Assembly (NCBI GenBank): GCA_015657535.1
Contig: JADHZB010001072.1
Location: 5,340-68,067 of the forward strand
Direction: 5' to 3'
DNA: 62,728 bases
From: Nephromyces sp. MM_2019
Lineage: Eukaryota; Apicomplexa; Aconoidasida; Nephromycida
Shown in pieces: positions 25,201-36,702 of the stretch; position 1 is the stretch's first letter; the number at the start of each line of letters is the position of its first letter. The notes beneath the pieces were generated by a model, which saw only the letters and a program-made list of their open reading frames with translations, was not told where the DNA came from and did not search any database. The position numbers and the translations under genes were made by a program.

Positions 25201-27066
25201 GTTTGACAGAGAGCTTGAGCTACAGGAAGAAACTAAAAAAGCGAATGAAGAATGTATCGAGCTTAACCAGGTACATGAAGGTGAAATCAGCGCTCGAAAA
25301 AAAGTAAGTGGTGTATTATGCAAGAAGTTGCATGAAGTTCAGCACGTCTACGTAATTATTCACCAAGTCACTTGGAATATGTCCTAAGGTACAGCAAGTT
25401 CTGCGCTAAAAGCTCTAAGATTCTGTTTCAGAAAGAAATGCCAAGGAACTGAAAATAAATGAGGCTCCCGAAAAGCCAAAAAATTGTAGTTATCGATGCA
25501 GTTTTAATCCCACTATCTTCGAAAAGCGCAACTTTTTTTAATGGCACTTACTGCATACGAGAGGCAACACAATTCACTTCACTATGTGCTTGCAAAAGCA
25601 TTGCCAAGCCCTTTTGTAGCGAACTCAAAACATATCCCGATTAGAGTAAACCACATCAACGGCCTGACTAATTTTATCGCCTTTCTGGTTGAAAAAAATT
25701 CAAAGCAGCAGTGATGATAGGCTTCCACGGAGATTCCAATCTTCTGGGAGATTTCAAGCTATTGGCATTACACTTGAGAACAAACTATATCTCCATTATT
25801 ACTTGAATATAATTGCATACCCCTGGTCTTAAGCTACTCTTTACCATACATCTTACCAATTAAGGAGATGCATAGACTTTTCACATCGCATATTGATAAA
25901 AAGGGAAATTATCATACTCCTGAATGCATAGCAAACTAAATGCAGTAAATGGAAACCATAGAGTTTTTTGTGATCAAACTAAGCTGGTTATAAATTCATA
26001 AACTACTTGTTAATAAGTTCTGATATCATAGAAGTCCAGATAGTCGCTTGCAAAGCACCTCTACAAACTAATTTTGATGCGCTTCATAATTTAGCAAGTT
26101 TTCCACCTCAAAATAATCGGCAATCTTACTACAGATTGGCAGTCATTCAAGTTGAAGTAACTTGAGCAATATCAAAGAAAACAAATATATATGCACAAGT
26201 AAAAAACTTAATTGAGCCGTGGTATCACTACATATGTGCTAACTCCTACATCACCCGCCTTATCCTTCTTTGACAAGGAAGAGAAAGCGTTAAACTACTG
26301 AAATTCCGTGCTAATACTCTCTCAGCTAAACTCAGAAATCACGGTGTTGACAAAAAAAATTCAAGACTTACAAATGCTGAGATTCGGATTCTTCGTCACC
26401 TTGGAGCAACTCCAGCACTTTACCTCGTGGTATCCGTCGAGAGTAAGTAATCAGTGACTCATTATGCATCAAGAGGTACCGAAAATGTGAAGTATGGTTC
26501 AGAGGTGTCCGTTGAAGTGATTCGACGAAGTCATTTCAATGTAACTGCCCCACAAAATATTAAATCACAAAATTCTATAATTCCTCGCTAATAAGAGGTT
26601 TCTTATGGTAATAAGAACTTCACTGGGATGCATGGTAGCTTCATAAGACCGGAAATCTTTTATTGCCTTTGACTTTCTGGCAGCATGCACTCACAGGCAA
26701 AACGCATGTCAAAACAATATAGCGAAGTGAGAAATTACTTCTGCGTTAGTGCTTGAGAGGGCACTACAAAGAAAGCAGGCAGTTAAATAAACTCAATGCA
26801 CTTAGGGCTAAATACCCGCATAATTATAATGTAGAAACTTATATACATTTTTTCGCCACATGGAATGTCAGAAATTACCAGCACATCGAGAAATATCTGG
26901 TTGGAAAAAGAAAGAAAAAAGGCTGCATTACTACATCATCAAAGCCCAAGAGAGAGCAGAAAAACAGCTGAAATGCAACACAAAGTTGAGGTATCAACTA
27001 GAGAAGCTAAAACGCAGAAATATGAGTCAGAAACGCATATACCTAAACCTCATATCAAAAACTGAG
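6182..27066 (+). CDS. CFAP44: Cilia- and flagella-associated protein 44 (WDR52/FAP44-like), 29 exons, 3' end unresolved
   Basis: CFAP44 (FAP44 in Chlamydomonas), with CFAP43, forms the tether/tetherhead complex that anchors the inner dynein arm I1/f motor to the axonemal doublet; loss impairs ciliary or sperm motility. Identification rests on collinear family signatures, in order: EILVYEFPGF and NLFIWDWKNGEI, then EVYRVYW joined to LVTCGKAHIKFW, then a GSDG strand followed by WW, then FSPNG joined to KYLATVGNDKKLFLL, then PIGFIALKSQVRALQW, then VYSFEDPSDTIE opening the coiled-coil half, and finally DLQMLRFGFFVTLEQLQ near the end. Twenty-nine exons join in phase with no frameshift, giving 5,958 bases or 1,986 codons; human CFAP44 is about 1,850 residues. 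The start is the first ATG of the first long frame. The least certain joins are 12107 to 12839 and 22934 to 23193. After 27066 there is a clean GTAAGC donor but I could not identify the terminal exon. Confidence 0.93.
16415..27066 (+). other. CFAP44: CFAP44 C-terminal half: coiled-coil exons 13-29
   Basis: Exons: 16415-16559, 17220-17492, 17722-17953, 19076-19259, 20094-20205, 20321-20490, 20702-20778, 21042-21301, 21729-21830, 22163-22327, 22857-22934, 23193-23405, 24050-24190, 24345-24601, 25210-25303, 26326-26442, 26872-27066. The encoded protein, about residues 1048-1986, is rich in Lys/Glu/Gln heptad-like sequence, as in the family. Landmarks are VYSFEDPSDTIE, RREAQIKKKFLCLRDEYKA, VIFFDKVVTDLKKLK, IGIKLSQ, DDALIFFSNRNLRNLQCR, and LQMLRFGFFVTLEQLQ. 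The exon at 20321 could use either donor GTTAGT (end 20490) or GTATGT (end about 20509), both in the same phase. The exon at 22857 could run further through an open frame to about 23082, but that end is out of phase with the next exon. Confidence 0.8.
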
Positions 27067-29562
27067 GTAAGCTCACAAGTAAAGTTTTAATTGGCATAAC
27101 GCGCTAACTAGCCCAGTACATTAGATAATATGAGGGATGTAGGGTATATAAGAAATAACCGGCAAGATATAAAGTGAAGGAAGTTTCGAATATACTTTGG
27201 AGCTTGCAAATCAAATAGCATTGAAAAGCAATTAGCAGGCAGCGTTTCCCTGCGAACGCTGATACGATGCAGCCCCGAGGAAATAAATTACCAGTCAAGC
27301 AGTACCTCGAATAACCAGTGTAATCAGCACCACATCCAAAGCCTCTTCACCCTTCGTCTTAAGCGGTACAGGTGGTACCCTTTTTTAAACATTCTGTGGC
27401 AATAGGCAGCCTAGTAAACGACGTGCATAGCACCTGCCCTGCCCACAGTAGGCAGGGAGTGCAAGGATCTAAATTACTTACTCGCATATCTAATTAATTG
27501 ACTCATACTACTTAAATGACCCAAAATCTTCCAAAAGTGTAGAAGCTACACGGGGAACGTAAACCAAAAAGTTGTCACACCAGCAGCTGTCTATACAATG
27601 TTGTACTAGCATCATAGCCAGTGTTCCAGCTGACGAGGTGTAATCATTGCTTCGTGAATGTATGTATCAGGACAGGTATACTTATGCAATGAGTCCCAAA
27701 TTAATGAATGTATCTTAATAATGAGCACGCCTCTGTAAATGTTTTTCTGACCGAGCTCCAACATTAAAGTTCTTTAATACAGCGGATGATAAGCACCCAC
27801 AAGGAGTAACCTAGCCCCATCAGATATCCCTAGCGAAATTAGGCTCATTTTAACGACGGTAAATGAAGATAAAATACAACAGATCTGGCAGCAACCGGGA
27901 TTAGAGAAGATATCCAAGAGCAGAAACGATATATATTATAAGACCGTCAAGCACTGCACCAACTCAGCCCTAAACAACACATGCACCAGCGAGTGACGCA
28001 AATTACTAAATATGATATTCTTCATTTTAAAGAACTATGTAGCCTCTTGCATCCATGAAGATGCTATAATATGCACAAAAGGAAGCCCACACATTAACTA
28101 CGAAAGTAGCATGCCGTCAACACGCATGCAATCAGCGAATGCACATGCTTTAATTATAGTACAGTTTGTTGAAGTCTTGGGTTACAGCAATTCGATATAG
28201 AGGCTGCTGAATCGAATAGATTTTGCAGATTATCAAGTTACACGCCATCCAACTCATTTAACACTCTGGGGTGGGGCTCGTACAACTAATGTAACCATAT
28301 CTACCAAAGCTGTTTCCAACACCTCATGAAGCCAAGCAAGAGTGCTTAAACCACTCTTATTAACGCCAGTTGCAGGAACATTTTCCATAGAGCAGGAAAG
28401 ATGGGAATGCTGTTTTGCTCAAAGCGAAGGGAAAGAATTAATTCTAAGGTATATAGTCAGCCTGAAAAGTCAGTAATCTATTAAAAATGCGAGTGATACA
28501 CCCACAAAGTGACACGGATGTGAGACATCCTTTCAATAAACAATTCGTGAAGCAATTTTCCAGGAGCTCCAAGCTAATAATTCACAAGGACAAGGCAAGT
28601 CATGATACACCAACTGCAATATAAGATACAATCGAGGGGATATCACCCACTTTCACTCCATTCTCTTCACAACATTAAATAATTCAAAACATCGGAAAAA
28701 ACTTGAACTGTCAAAATTCTTTCAAGGTTGACCACGTCTGCCATTAGATGAGGCTAAATTTGCAAACAACCAGTGGTATGCGTTAGAAACTCATTTGGCA
28801 TACATAAGAAAGAGGAGCAACACAAATCAATCGCAACACACTGACTATAGACAAGGCAATGAATTGAGCAACACATTTTTGTTTTCCACTCATGCGAAAG
28901 TGTAATAGATTTCTTGCTATTAACGTTTGAGGAGAAAACTTGAACAAGTACTGACGACCTCGCTAGCGCGCCGCACACACTTGAGCATCTAGCAGCATAG
29001 ACAATCGAAACAATTCTCCATCTTTGACAACCTAAAACCTAGAAACAAGTAAGCGCACCAGTCTGCCGTGGGACAGTATAACAAAGTAACTGCGCTTTTA
29101 AGGTAATGGCAGCTGGGTTTTCTCTTACGAAAAACATAGATATAAAAAAAATTTGACAATATATTATTACGCACTTCCCTGCCTGGCATTAGAAGTAGAC
29201 AAGTATTGCAACCCGACAGGAAAACATAATAATCACTAGGGGCAAAATTACTAAAATCTGATAAAAAGGTAACATCAACGAAGATTGAATAACCTCAAAA
29301 AGCTCTCACTGTGAAAAAAATTAAGGACTTTGCATTGCAACAATAGCAAAAGTAACCACAGAACAGTCAACAAATTCAAGCGCATATATCAGTGCAAGTA
29401 ATTACAAGCAAAGCTCGTCTCTGCAGCGTAAGAAAACAATATGCACGGAGAAGTGACAAAAAAGCGAATACCATCCATAAAAAAGCACTTCCGGAAGATA
29501 CCGCCCAAGAGATATACTAAAAAAAAGCCTTGTTCAACTACCCTCTGCAAGCGAGGGAGCCA
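27067..29562. other. A-rich interval between CFAP44 and the convergent RING gene
   Basis: This interval must hold the end of CFAP44 if the GTAAGC donor at 27067 is used, since the family usually has about 50-100 further coiled-coil residues after the last resolved exon. I tested several downstream acceptors and found no convincing continuation. A frame without ATG is open at about 27810-27993, but it does not resemble the family. The 3' untranslated region of the minus-strand RING gene must also lie at the right edge. Confidence 0.4.
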
Positions 29563-32500
29563 TCAGGGATATAAACGAAAGAAGTCGCGACGCCCGCGAC
29601 AAACGCTTCTACAAACAGGGCATCTATTAGGATGAGCCTCCAACGAGCGGAGTATACAATCCAGGCAAAAAATGTGCCCGCAAGTGGTTGCGTACATGTC
29701 AACGCTATCATCTGATCCGTTACACTTTGAAGCCTGCATGAATAATAAAAAAAATTACAACCTCAATAGTTGAACTGTAAGGACATTTAGATACAAGCCC
29801 GAATCGCATCAAATATTGATAATTCTTAAAAGAAGTTTTTATTAACTGAGTATATATATATTGAAAGTTAAATATAAAAACACTCTATACCTACTATTAA
29901 TACAAACATCACCGAAACAAATGCAAAGAAGTAGCGTATATATACCGCAAGAAAGATGAGGGAAAGTCAGCATAAACAGTTACCTCTACCTGTAATCAAG
30001 GCTGCTAATTTACGTGAAGATGAAATTGAACCGGAATAGACTATAATTTCCTAAAATGAGCGCTCACAGCCTCACATGCAACCAAGATTAGAACTGTGGT
30101 ATACATCACGCACAATCCAGGCACATTAGCATCTAAAAAAATCGCTGGCACTTGAAAAGAAGAGCATCACAATTTCATGTAGCCAGGACTGCTATCAAAT
30201 GCTGGGAAGCATAGCAGGCAATATAAAACCCATAAAAATACAACACCAAATGTGTACAAATACGCTTGTCATGAAATCCCATATAAATACAAGTAATTTA
30301 ACTATGCAAAGTATTGCAAAAAAAGGAGATTTCCGATATTTGCGCTTAAAAATTCAAATCTGCACCGCCATGCGAAGAAGTACGCAAATCACTTAAAAAG
30401 CATCTCAAGCCAACACAAGCTGAAGTTTTTTGCTCACTTCAGCAGCCCAAACCCTGCACTGCTGCCCCTTTAGTGCTAAAAGAGCATTATGCATTAAAAT
30501 ACAAAGTATAGCACTGCATAGCCGAGAATGCGAAAAATCATCGGCAAAACTGCATAAAAAAGGGCAAGAAGCATGCAAAGAGCAACAAGTCAAAGCGTGA
30601 GAGACACACAAAATATATATAGACAACCACCATTTTCAAAGGGAAAGAGTAGTATCATTATGGTAATACTTTAAAAGCCTATCGGGTTAACAGCTGATCC
30701 ATAGTATGAAAAAAAACTCAATTCTTACAAAAAGAGTATCAAAAAACAGCGCACAAACTTTTTTTTCGCAAGACTTCAAAAATAAACAAAAATTACCAAC
30801 ACGATGAGGAATGCTTTAAATAAATTACTTTTAATTTAGATTCAAATCACCCATTTTAGAAGTAAATCTTTTAGTTTTTCATACATTGTTGTTCTTTACA
30901 CATGAGGATATATAAACAGGTAAAATGCATCAATAAAAAAACACGTTTAGCACCAAAATATATGTAAAAACAAGTGAAAATTCTATACCTTTGTACTTTC
31001 CGAGGAAGCTGAACTTCCCGAGTTTCCCGGTTCAGAAGCGCTGGAACTTCTCGGATCTCTAATACCATCTAAAAAGTTAACATGACAAATTCTACACATA
31101 ATCGCCGGCTTATTTCGACGACGTGAAGAGTAATCACTAACACCACTCGGTGAGGCAGAGGAGGCACCAGAATCTAGATCATTAGAGAGAGAATCCTTGG
31201 AAGAATCGTTCAGTTTTCTTTTTTTATCAAATACAATCCTGATTTCTGCCAGAAAAAAATTATAAAATCAAAATTTATACTGACGTAAAGCAAGTTGCTA
31301 AAGGAGTTATTAACAAAAACTGAGTTACAGAATGTAAATTTATGCACATTGGTGGGGTTTATGACATTGATATATTTGCTAATGTACATTCATCGATTAA
31401 CCTTATAGATAAATCCAAAGCAAAATTTCAGTCACTAAATCTATAGCAAAGATTGAAATTCATCTAGAAAGAAAAAAAGAAAAAAAGAATCTTCTGGCAA
31501 TGTTTTTGAATTTCACCCCGAAAGCACGCCCAAAATTCGATGAAGCTTCAATTGCAATAACACACTACATCAGAAACGAAAATTTGCTAACCACAAATCC
31601 TTCACATATCCCCCACACACACACCCCCCGCACACACACTCCCCACACATACACCCCCCACACACACACCCCCCGCACACACAATCCCCACACACTCCCC
31701 CTAAAAAGAACGTACCCGTGACTGCCACATCTTCATCTATGGGACTACACCTCGCAGCGTCGTTTCCCAAGCATAGAAGCACTGCCTCGTGATCCAAGTC
31801 TATGGGAGCATCCAGAGCCGTGTTACCCTTCAAGATATCAAAACCTTGAGAATGCACCTCAATATCTATAACGTCCTCCCTCGCAGCAGGAGCAGGATTT
31901 TCTGTGCAATAAAGACACTTTAAAGGCTATAAAGACGGATTTTAGGAGCAGAAAGCAGTAAATTTTGAAAGAAAACAGCAATGCCTAACAACTTTATAAG
32001 ATTTTATGATTGGGCATGTGTCGTATTGGAAAAAGAACACTCGTACTATCCGCTTAATACCAAGCAGAGCATTCGGAAACATGGGGTAAAACTAGTAAAG
32101 TTGGATTTGGCCGAAATTATAATAAATTTGCTCCAAAAATATGCAAAAATGCCTTAATTAATCAAGAAAAATATAATCAAAAGCAACACCAAAAAGCAGC
32201 ATAAAACCATATTGTCGAGTAGGCGTATATAGTGGTAACTCCGAAGGATTCTTTCAAAGCACACAAATATAAAACTTGCTTCCAGAGCTTTCAAAATAGC
32301 TCAAAATCAATACTTTTACCCGGAAATCGTTACAAAAAAGACTCGATTCTTACACCAAAAATAATCTAAAATTATGCTTTTCTTGCCAATACTTCTTTAC
32401 GTAAAACATGCAATTACCTCTAGTAACTCTGGGAGATGAAGAATTGATGATCATACAAGAGCTATCAGACTCATTATCATCAAAGGCGGATGATGCCTGA

Positions 32501-32853
32501 ACAGTAAGATAAGATAACTTTATGCAAAAAAAAGAACAAGCATTACTAAACGTAGCAATCAACATCTTTTTTCTCGCTTCTGATACACTAGAAAGGTTCA
32601 TGGTAAAAGCATAAGAGTACAAAATTCCTCAGGATAACAAACAGGGGAAAATATGGTTAAATAAAAAGATAAATAAAAATATTAACTGCCTGTATAGATC
32701 CTTTTATAAAAAAAAAATCTGGTGTCTAAAATAAGACCACTTTCGTATTTAAAGAAAATACCAGGCAACTAAAAAAAACCCAAAACTTACGCGACTAATA
32801 TTCTCAGGATTAGCCCGTGCGTCAAGTTCAATGGCATTCTGTGAATTTTCCAT
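29563..32853 (-). CDS. RING-finger E3 ubiquitin ligase, RNF4/STUbL-like, 251 aa, 5 exons
   Basis: Exons (minus strand, high to low): 32853-32791, 32496-32418, 31901-31716, 31245-30989, 29733-29563. They join in phase to 252 codons ending in TGA. The C-terminal RING has all eight C3HC4 ligands: C160 and C163 (CRIC), C213, H215, C218, C221 (in TTCGHIFCLDC), C233 and C236 (CPVC). Only 15 residues follow the last cysteine, ending FFRLYP, the same short basic/aromatic tail arrangement as RNF4 (ends HPIYI). The N-terminal half is acidic with hydrophobic patches resembling SUMO-interaction motifs: AIELD (8-11), MII after an acidic/Ser stretch (36-38), VIDIEV (58-63) and PIDLD...VLLCL (80-92). Known family role: ubiquitinating poly-SUMOylated nuclear proteins. 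RING assignment is firm; the STUbL role is inference. The first RING loop is unusually long and Ser-rich and spans the exon 4/5 junction. The start ATG is preceded by no in-frame alternative that I could find. Confidence 0.83.
31605..31700. repeat. C-rich (CACACACCCCC)n minisatellite in RING-gene intron 3
   Basis: About six units of 15-16 bases alternate CA dinucleotides with runs of four to six C. It lies just inside the intron, about 16 bases downstream of the exon 3 donor, so on the transcript strand it is a GT/G-run array immediately after a 5' splice site. Confidence 0.85.
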
Positions 32854-34669
32854 CGTACAAGATAAGCTTGCAACCTACGAAGATATAAGACTAAAGGGAT
32901 ATATTTCAAAGTATCAAATGGGTACACACAAGGCTGCAGCGTACGCAAAAATTGTAAAAATCCTCAGAATTTATAGCTTTTTATCAAGAAAAACAACTTT
33001 ATCTCAACTAGCCCAGAAGTCAGCACAATGAAACATTAGTTTTCACTAGATAGCACAAAATAACTTAAGCATAACCAATATTATTAAACAATGAAATTTC
33101 ACTAACTTCCTCAAAAGAAACTACCACGTTCAGGAAAAAAACTTAGTAAACGAAGCAAGAAGAGTAAAAGGTAATCGCGGAGACACGTTCCTTCTTTTAC
33201 ATGAAAAGAAAATATTCTCAGGCCCAGTATATAATTAAACTGTGAAGCCACCTAAAAAGAAAAAATGAATTCCTAGCCAAGAAAAAGTTACAACCAATTC
33301 CCCATCAAAAGCGAAATCCCTTCAAGCATAAAACCAGAGGCACAAAAAGCTTCCAACCACGAATTGAATAACTGTTACAATAAAGGCTTTCACTAAGAGC
33401 TAAAGTAGAGTGATGTAAAGCATCACAATATAAAGCAATACTGATTCTGTAGCCAGAATAAAAGTCAGTGAAATTTGAAAATTTTGCACAGCAATTTACT
33501 GTGCTAAACAAAGCGTCTGAGAAAAAGCGCGTAGTTCTCGCCCTTGGAATCACCCTTTTTTGAATACATTAACATGAGAAAGCGCAAGTATACTACCTTA
33601 AGAACTTCAAAAATGCTAAAAAGTATATCAAATACTACATATATAACCGTCATCTTCATCACTTCTAAAAAACATATCAAATATACAACCGTCTATCATG
33701 CTTTACAAGTTTTAAAAAGCATGCCAACCTAAAAATATATGCTTAAGAAAAACATACTCACTGAACATCCCGGGAAAAGTTCTATATAAAACAGAGAGCA
33801 ACAAAACTTAATAAAAAACGAATATCCAATTACATGCACAATCTCGATCTTATCGCACACGGTAAAAATCCCAACGCCAGAAAAAAAATTGTAAACCACT
33901 AAAATCCTGTCCTATGCAGCGAAAATCAAAAAATCACGGTGCAAGCTACTTTAAGAAAAAAAGTGAAATAACTGCAAATAATCTTCCTAAAAAGCTTAAA
34001 AATGTAAAAACCTACCGTGTAATCAGTACCACGGAATTAAAGCGTGTGCCATTTTAAAAAATCTTCCTGCAGATCATCTTAACCATGGAGTATTTGCAGG
34101 TAAAACAAGCTCAGAGGAACTTCTTTTTCGTTATTGATCCATTTCGCTGAGACGCTAGGAACATGGCAAATGCTCATCCTGCGAGTGAAAAATCAGCAAA
34201 TACTCTATATACGCTGGTTTTGCCAAGCATAGGATACCCCTCCTTCATCTGACTTCAACCACCGAGATGCTACTCCGTCAAAATTTACAGCATACACCTT
34301 GAAAAGAAAAAGCCATAGTAACGCTCTTTTTTTTGGGGGTGGTGAAAGGATGCTCTCCACCAACAACTGCAACAATATACTTTAAAAAGTGAATACACTA
34401 CAAGGTGCTGAATATATTCCTTCAGGGAGAGACAAGAAATTCCTAGTTCATTATGGCCTCGAGCTAAGGCGATGAGTCACCAAACCAAGGAAACTGCAAA
34501 TTTTAGCACGCAACATCTAAAACCCTCAACATGAGTGCATCCTGAAGCACAAGTGACAGGATTACTAGCACACCGCACTGAAAAAACGTATGAAAAGGAG
34601 TACTCGCAGCTGAAATGCAAAAAAGTATCGCTATACCCACAACAGCAGCTATTCTGTGCTTAAGATAAC

Positions 34670-34750
34670 TTTTGTGTGGCTTAAATTACCTATTGTGTGG
34701 CTCAAATTACCTATTGTGTGGCTTAACGTACCTATCGTGTTCTTTATGTA
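34670..34750. repeat. 21-base tandem repeat, about 3.8 copies
   Basis: Copies start at 34670, 34691, 34712 and 34733 with the consensus TATTGTGTGGCTTAAATTAC plus C. The unit length is a multiple of three, so an antisense frame shows a seven-residue repeat (GNLSHTI); this is a by-product of the unit length, not evidence of a protein. Confidence 0.9.
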
Positions 34751-35136
34751 CAAAAGGACTCCTCTCCCGTTATCTAAACTGCCTATTGGGGGCAAAATTT
34801 TGCATAAATTTTGTGCAAATTGAGGGTAAATATGCAGCAGCCAAGCCAGTAAGAATAGCGCGAAGCGCATGAAAATTACTGCGACGTCATTTAAGCTCTT
34901 AAGACTGACAGGATAGTATTTCATTTTGTATTATCTTTGGCGAAATCTGCAGATTATAGGAGGTAGCCCATATTTTGGAGCGAACTGGGCACCTCCTCCT
35001 TTTCCGTTTTGGGATTAATAGCCTTGCAGTATACCAGAGCCTTGGCAGTCCAAAATGGGGGCCGCCACACCGTCTTCGCTGCTAGCTTTAACACATGCCA
35101 CCAGAGCGAGCAAAATATAAGGAAATAATATATAGA

Positions 35137-35340
35137 GATGATAGGTGGTTATATATGTGCGAGAAAAGAAACAATACGATAAGAAGATAATATCTAAAGA
35201 TGATAGACAGGCGGTTAAATATTTGCCAACAAAAACAGTAATCTAAGTAGATAATGTCTATAGATGATAGGTGGTTATATATGCGCGAGCAAAAACAGTA
35301 GCCTAAGGAGATGATGTGTATACATGATAGGTATTATATA
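35137..35340. repeat. About 62-base tandem repeat, 3-4 diverged copies
   Basis: The anchor GATGATAG recurs at 35137, 35199 and 35263, with a CATGATAG variant at 35323, each followed by a GTGGTTATATAT-like element and then a CAAAAACAGTA or related element. Spacings are 62, 64 and 60 bases. Confidence 0.85.
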
Positions 35341-35689
35341 TATGTAGGCGTGTATTATACACATGTTGATTTAGGAAACGAACCTGCACAGTCCCGCAAC
35401 AAAGCATTCGGGTACAAACATCTGTTGGTGGGTGAATACTTCGAGTAGTTAGCACAGGCAAATCCTGCCAGATATATATATGTAGTCACCAGCCACAAAG
35501 CTTAAAGACTTAATTAATATCGCAGGTAAGCCGTTCCAAACTAGATGAATATCAGCAAGCACCCAGGATAGGTCTGCTTTACCTCTGGTAGGCTATGGTT
35601 TAGTACAAACGCTTATGTCGCTCCAGCAGCGTGAATATGGTGAGCAGCAGTCACATTGGAGTCTGCAAGGGTTGCACGTTGCTTCACGA

Positions 35690-36150
35690 CGATTTGAGAT
35701 TTGCTTTGAAAGTTGATACAGGGGTGCTATGCCAGGTTTATTATGGCTTTGAGTGTGCTGTAGCACGTTTGATATTTGCCTTGGGTTTGATATTTGCCTT
35801 GTGTAGATTTTCTGCTGCTTATTTGTCTAAAGTTAGCTCTCTTTTAACTGAGCTTTGTTTTGAAGCTTGATGTCTGTAGTGCTAGAATAGGTTTATTATT
35901 GCTTGCAATGTGTTGCAGTCCTCCTCCTGCGTGAAGCACTAGCTATTGAGTGTGTGAAATGGAGTGTGAGAGCTGTATAGTGCATGAAATGACGTGTTTT
36001 TTTTCGTTACAGATTTGCGTTAAAACTTTATGTCTGCAGTGCCAGGCTATAATTATTATTGCTCGCAATATATTGCAGCCCTTACAGATTTGACTTGTTT
36101 AATATTATAGCAGCATACTTGTATAAAGTTAGTTCTCTCTTTGCGTACAA
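35690..36150. repeat. Diverged long tandem duplication upstream of the oxidoreductase
   Basis: Blocks recur with substitutions and small indels. GCCAGGTTTATTATGG (about 35729) matches GATGTCTGTAGTGC...TTTATTATTGCTTGCAATG (about 35870-35910) and TATGTCTGCAGTGCC...TTATTATTGCTCGCAATA (about 36030-36070). TAAAGTTAGCTCTCTTTT (about 35828) matches TAAAGTTAGTTCTCTCTT (about 36125). A nested 18-base duplication, TTTGATATTTGCCTTG, lies at about 35769-35803. Confidence 0.65.
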
Positions 36151-36702
36151 TAACTCCATTCTTAAGGATATATGGAATTAGAGCACCATAACCCCGTAGC
36201 TCTTTCAGGAGTACCTTTCAGTACCACCCTTACTGCAAGTCGTGGATACTCCTGAGCTACTTAAAGTAAAAAGTTACGTGCACGTCGAATGCTATGATTA
36301 TTTACCAGTCCTGAATACCCTGAAAACTGGCGTTGAATTTTGAGACTTGCAAGTCACAGAAAGGCTGCTCAGCGTCTTGGTCCAAGCGGGGGGTGCTTGT
36401 GTAAACAGGTCGTTTCTGCTCACGAATCAAGCATGAAGAGTCGCCTGCACATATAATAGGTCTTCGAGCGGCTTCAGTTTCTCTATTCTGCATTGCTTGA
36501 AGCGAAGATTTTGAGATAATCAGATCATATCACCTCGTTCTCGTTATCCCCTGGATCGCTATACGCTGTAGGTATAACGACCCCTTCTGGGTTATCGTGT
36601 AGTTTTGATTGGTATTTAAATATTTCGCCACGTATTTCAATCAGTCCAGGCCTTCTTAGAGATTGGCACCTACACGGATTTTGCAGAGCAGCCTTCGCAG
36701 AT

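Larger units (their letters stand above)
32854..36702. other. Repeat-rich intergenic spacer between divergent genes
   Basis: The RING gene reads leftward from 32853 and the oxidoreductase rightward from 36703, so both promoters should lie here. I see no exon chain. A 63-codon minus-strand frame at 36302-36493 has no family features. The right half carries three separate repeat blocks (34670-34750, 35137-35340, 35690-36150). Strand composition changes near 34.6-36 kb, from A-rich to T-rich on the plus strand. Confidence 0.6.

Noticed and set aside
31500..31721. Thr/His/Pro-rich plus-strand frame
   Set aside because: It crosses the C-rich minisatellite in intron 3 of the minus-strand RING gene and its exon 3 boundary.
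34649..34924. Minus-strand frame with a seven-residue repeat (GNLSHTI)
   Set aside because: The repeat comes from a 21-base noncoding tandem array. The rest of the frame has no motif, and the array differs in composition from nearby exons.
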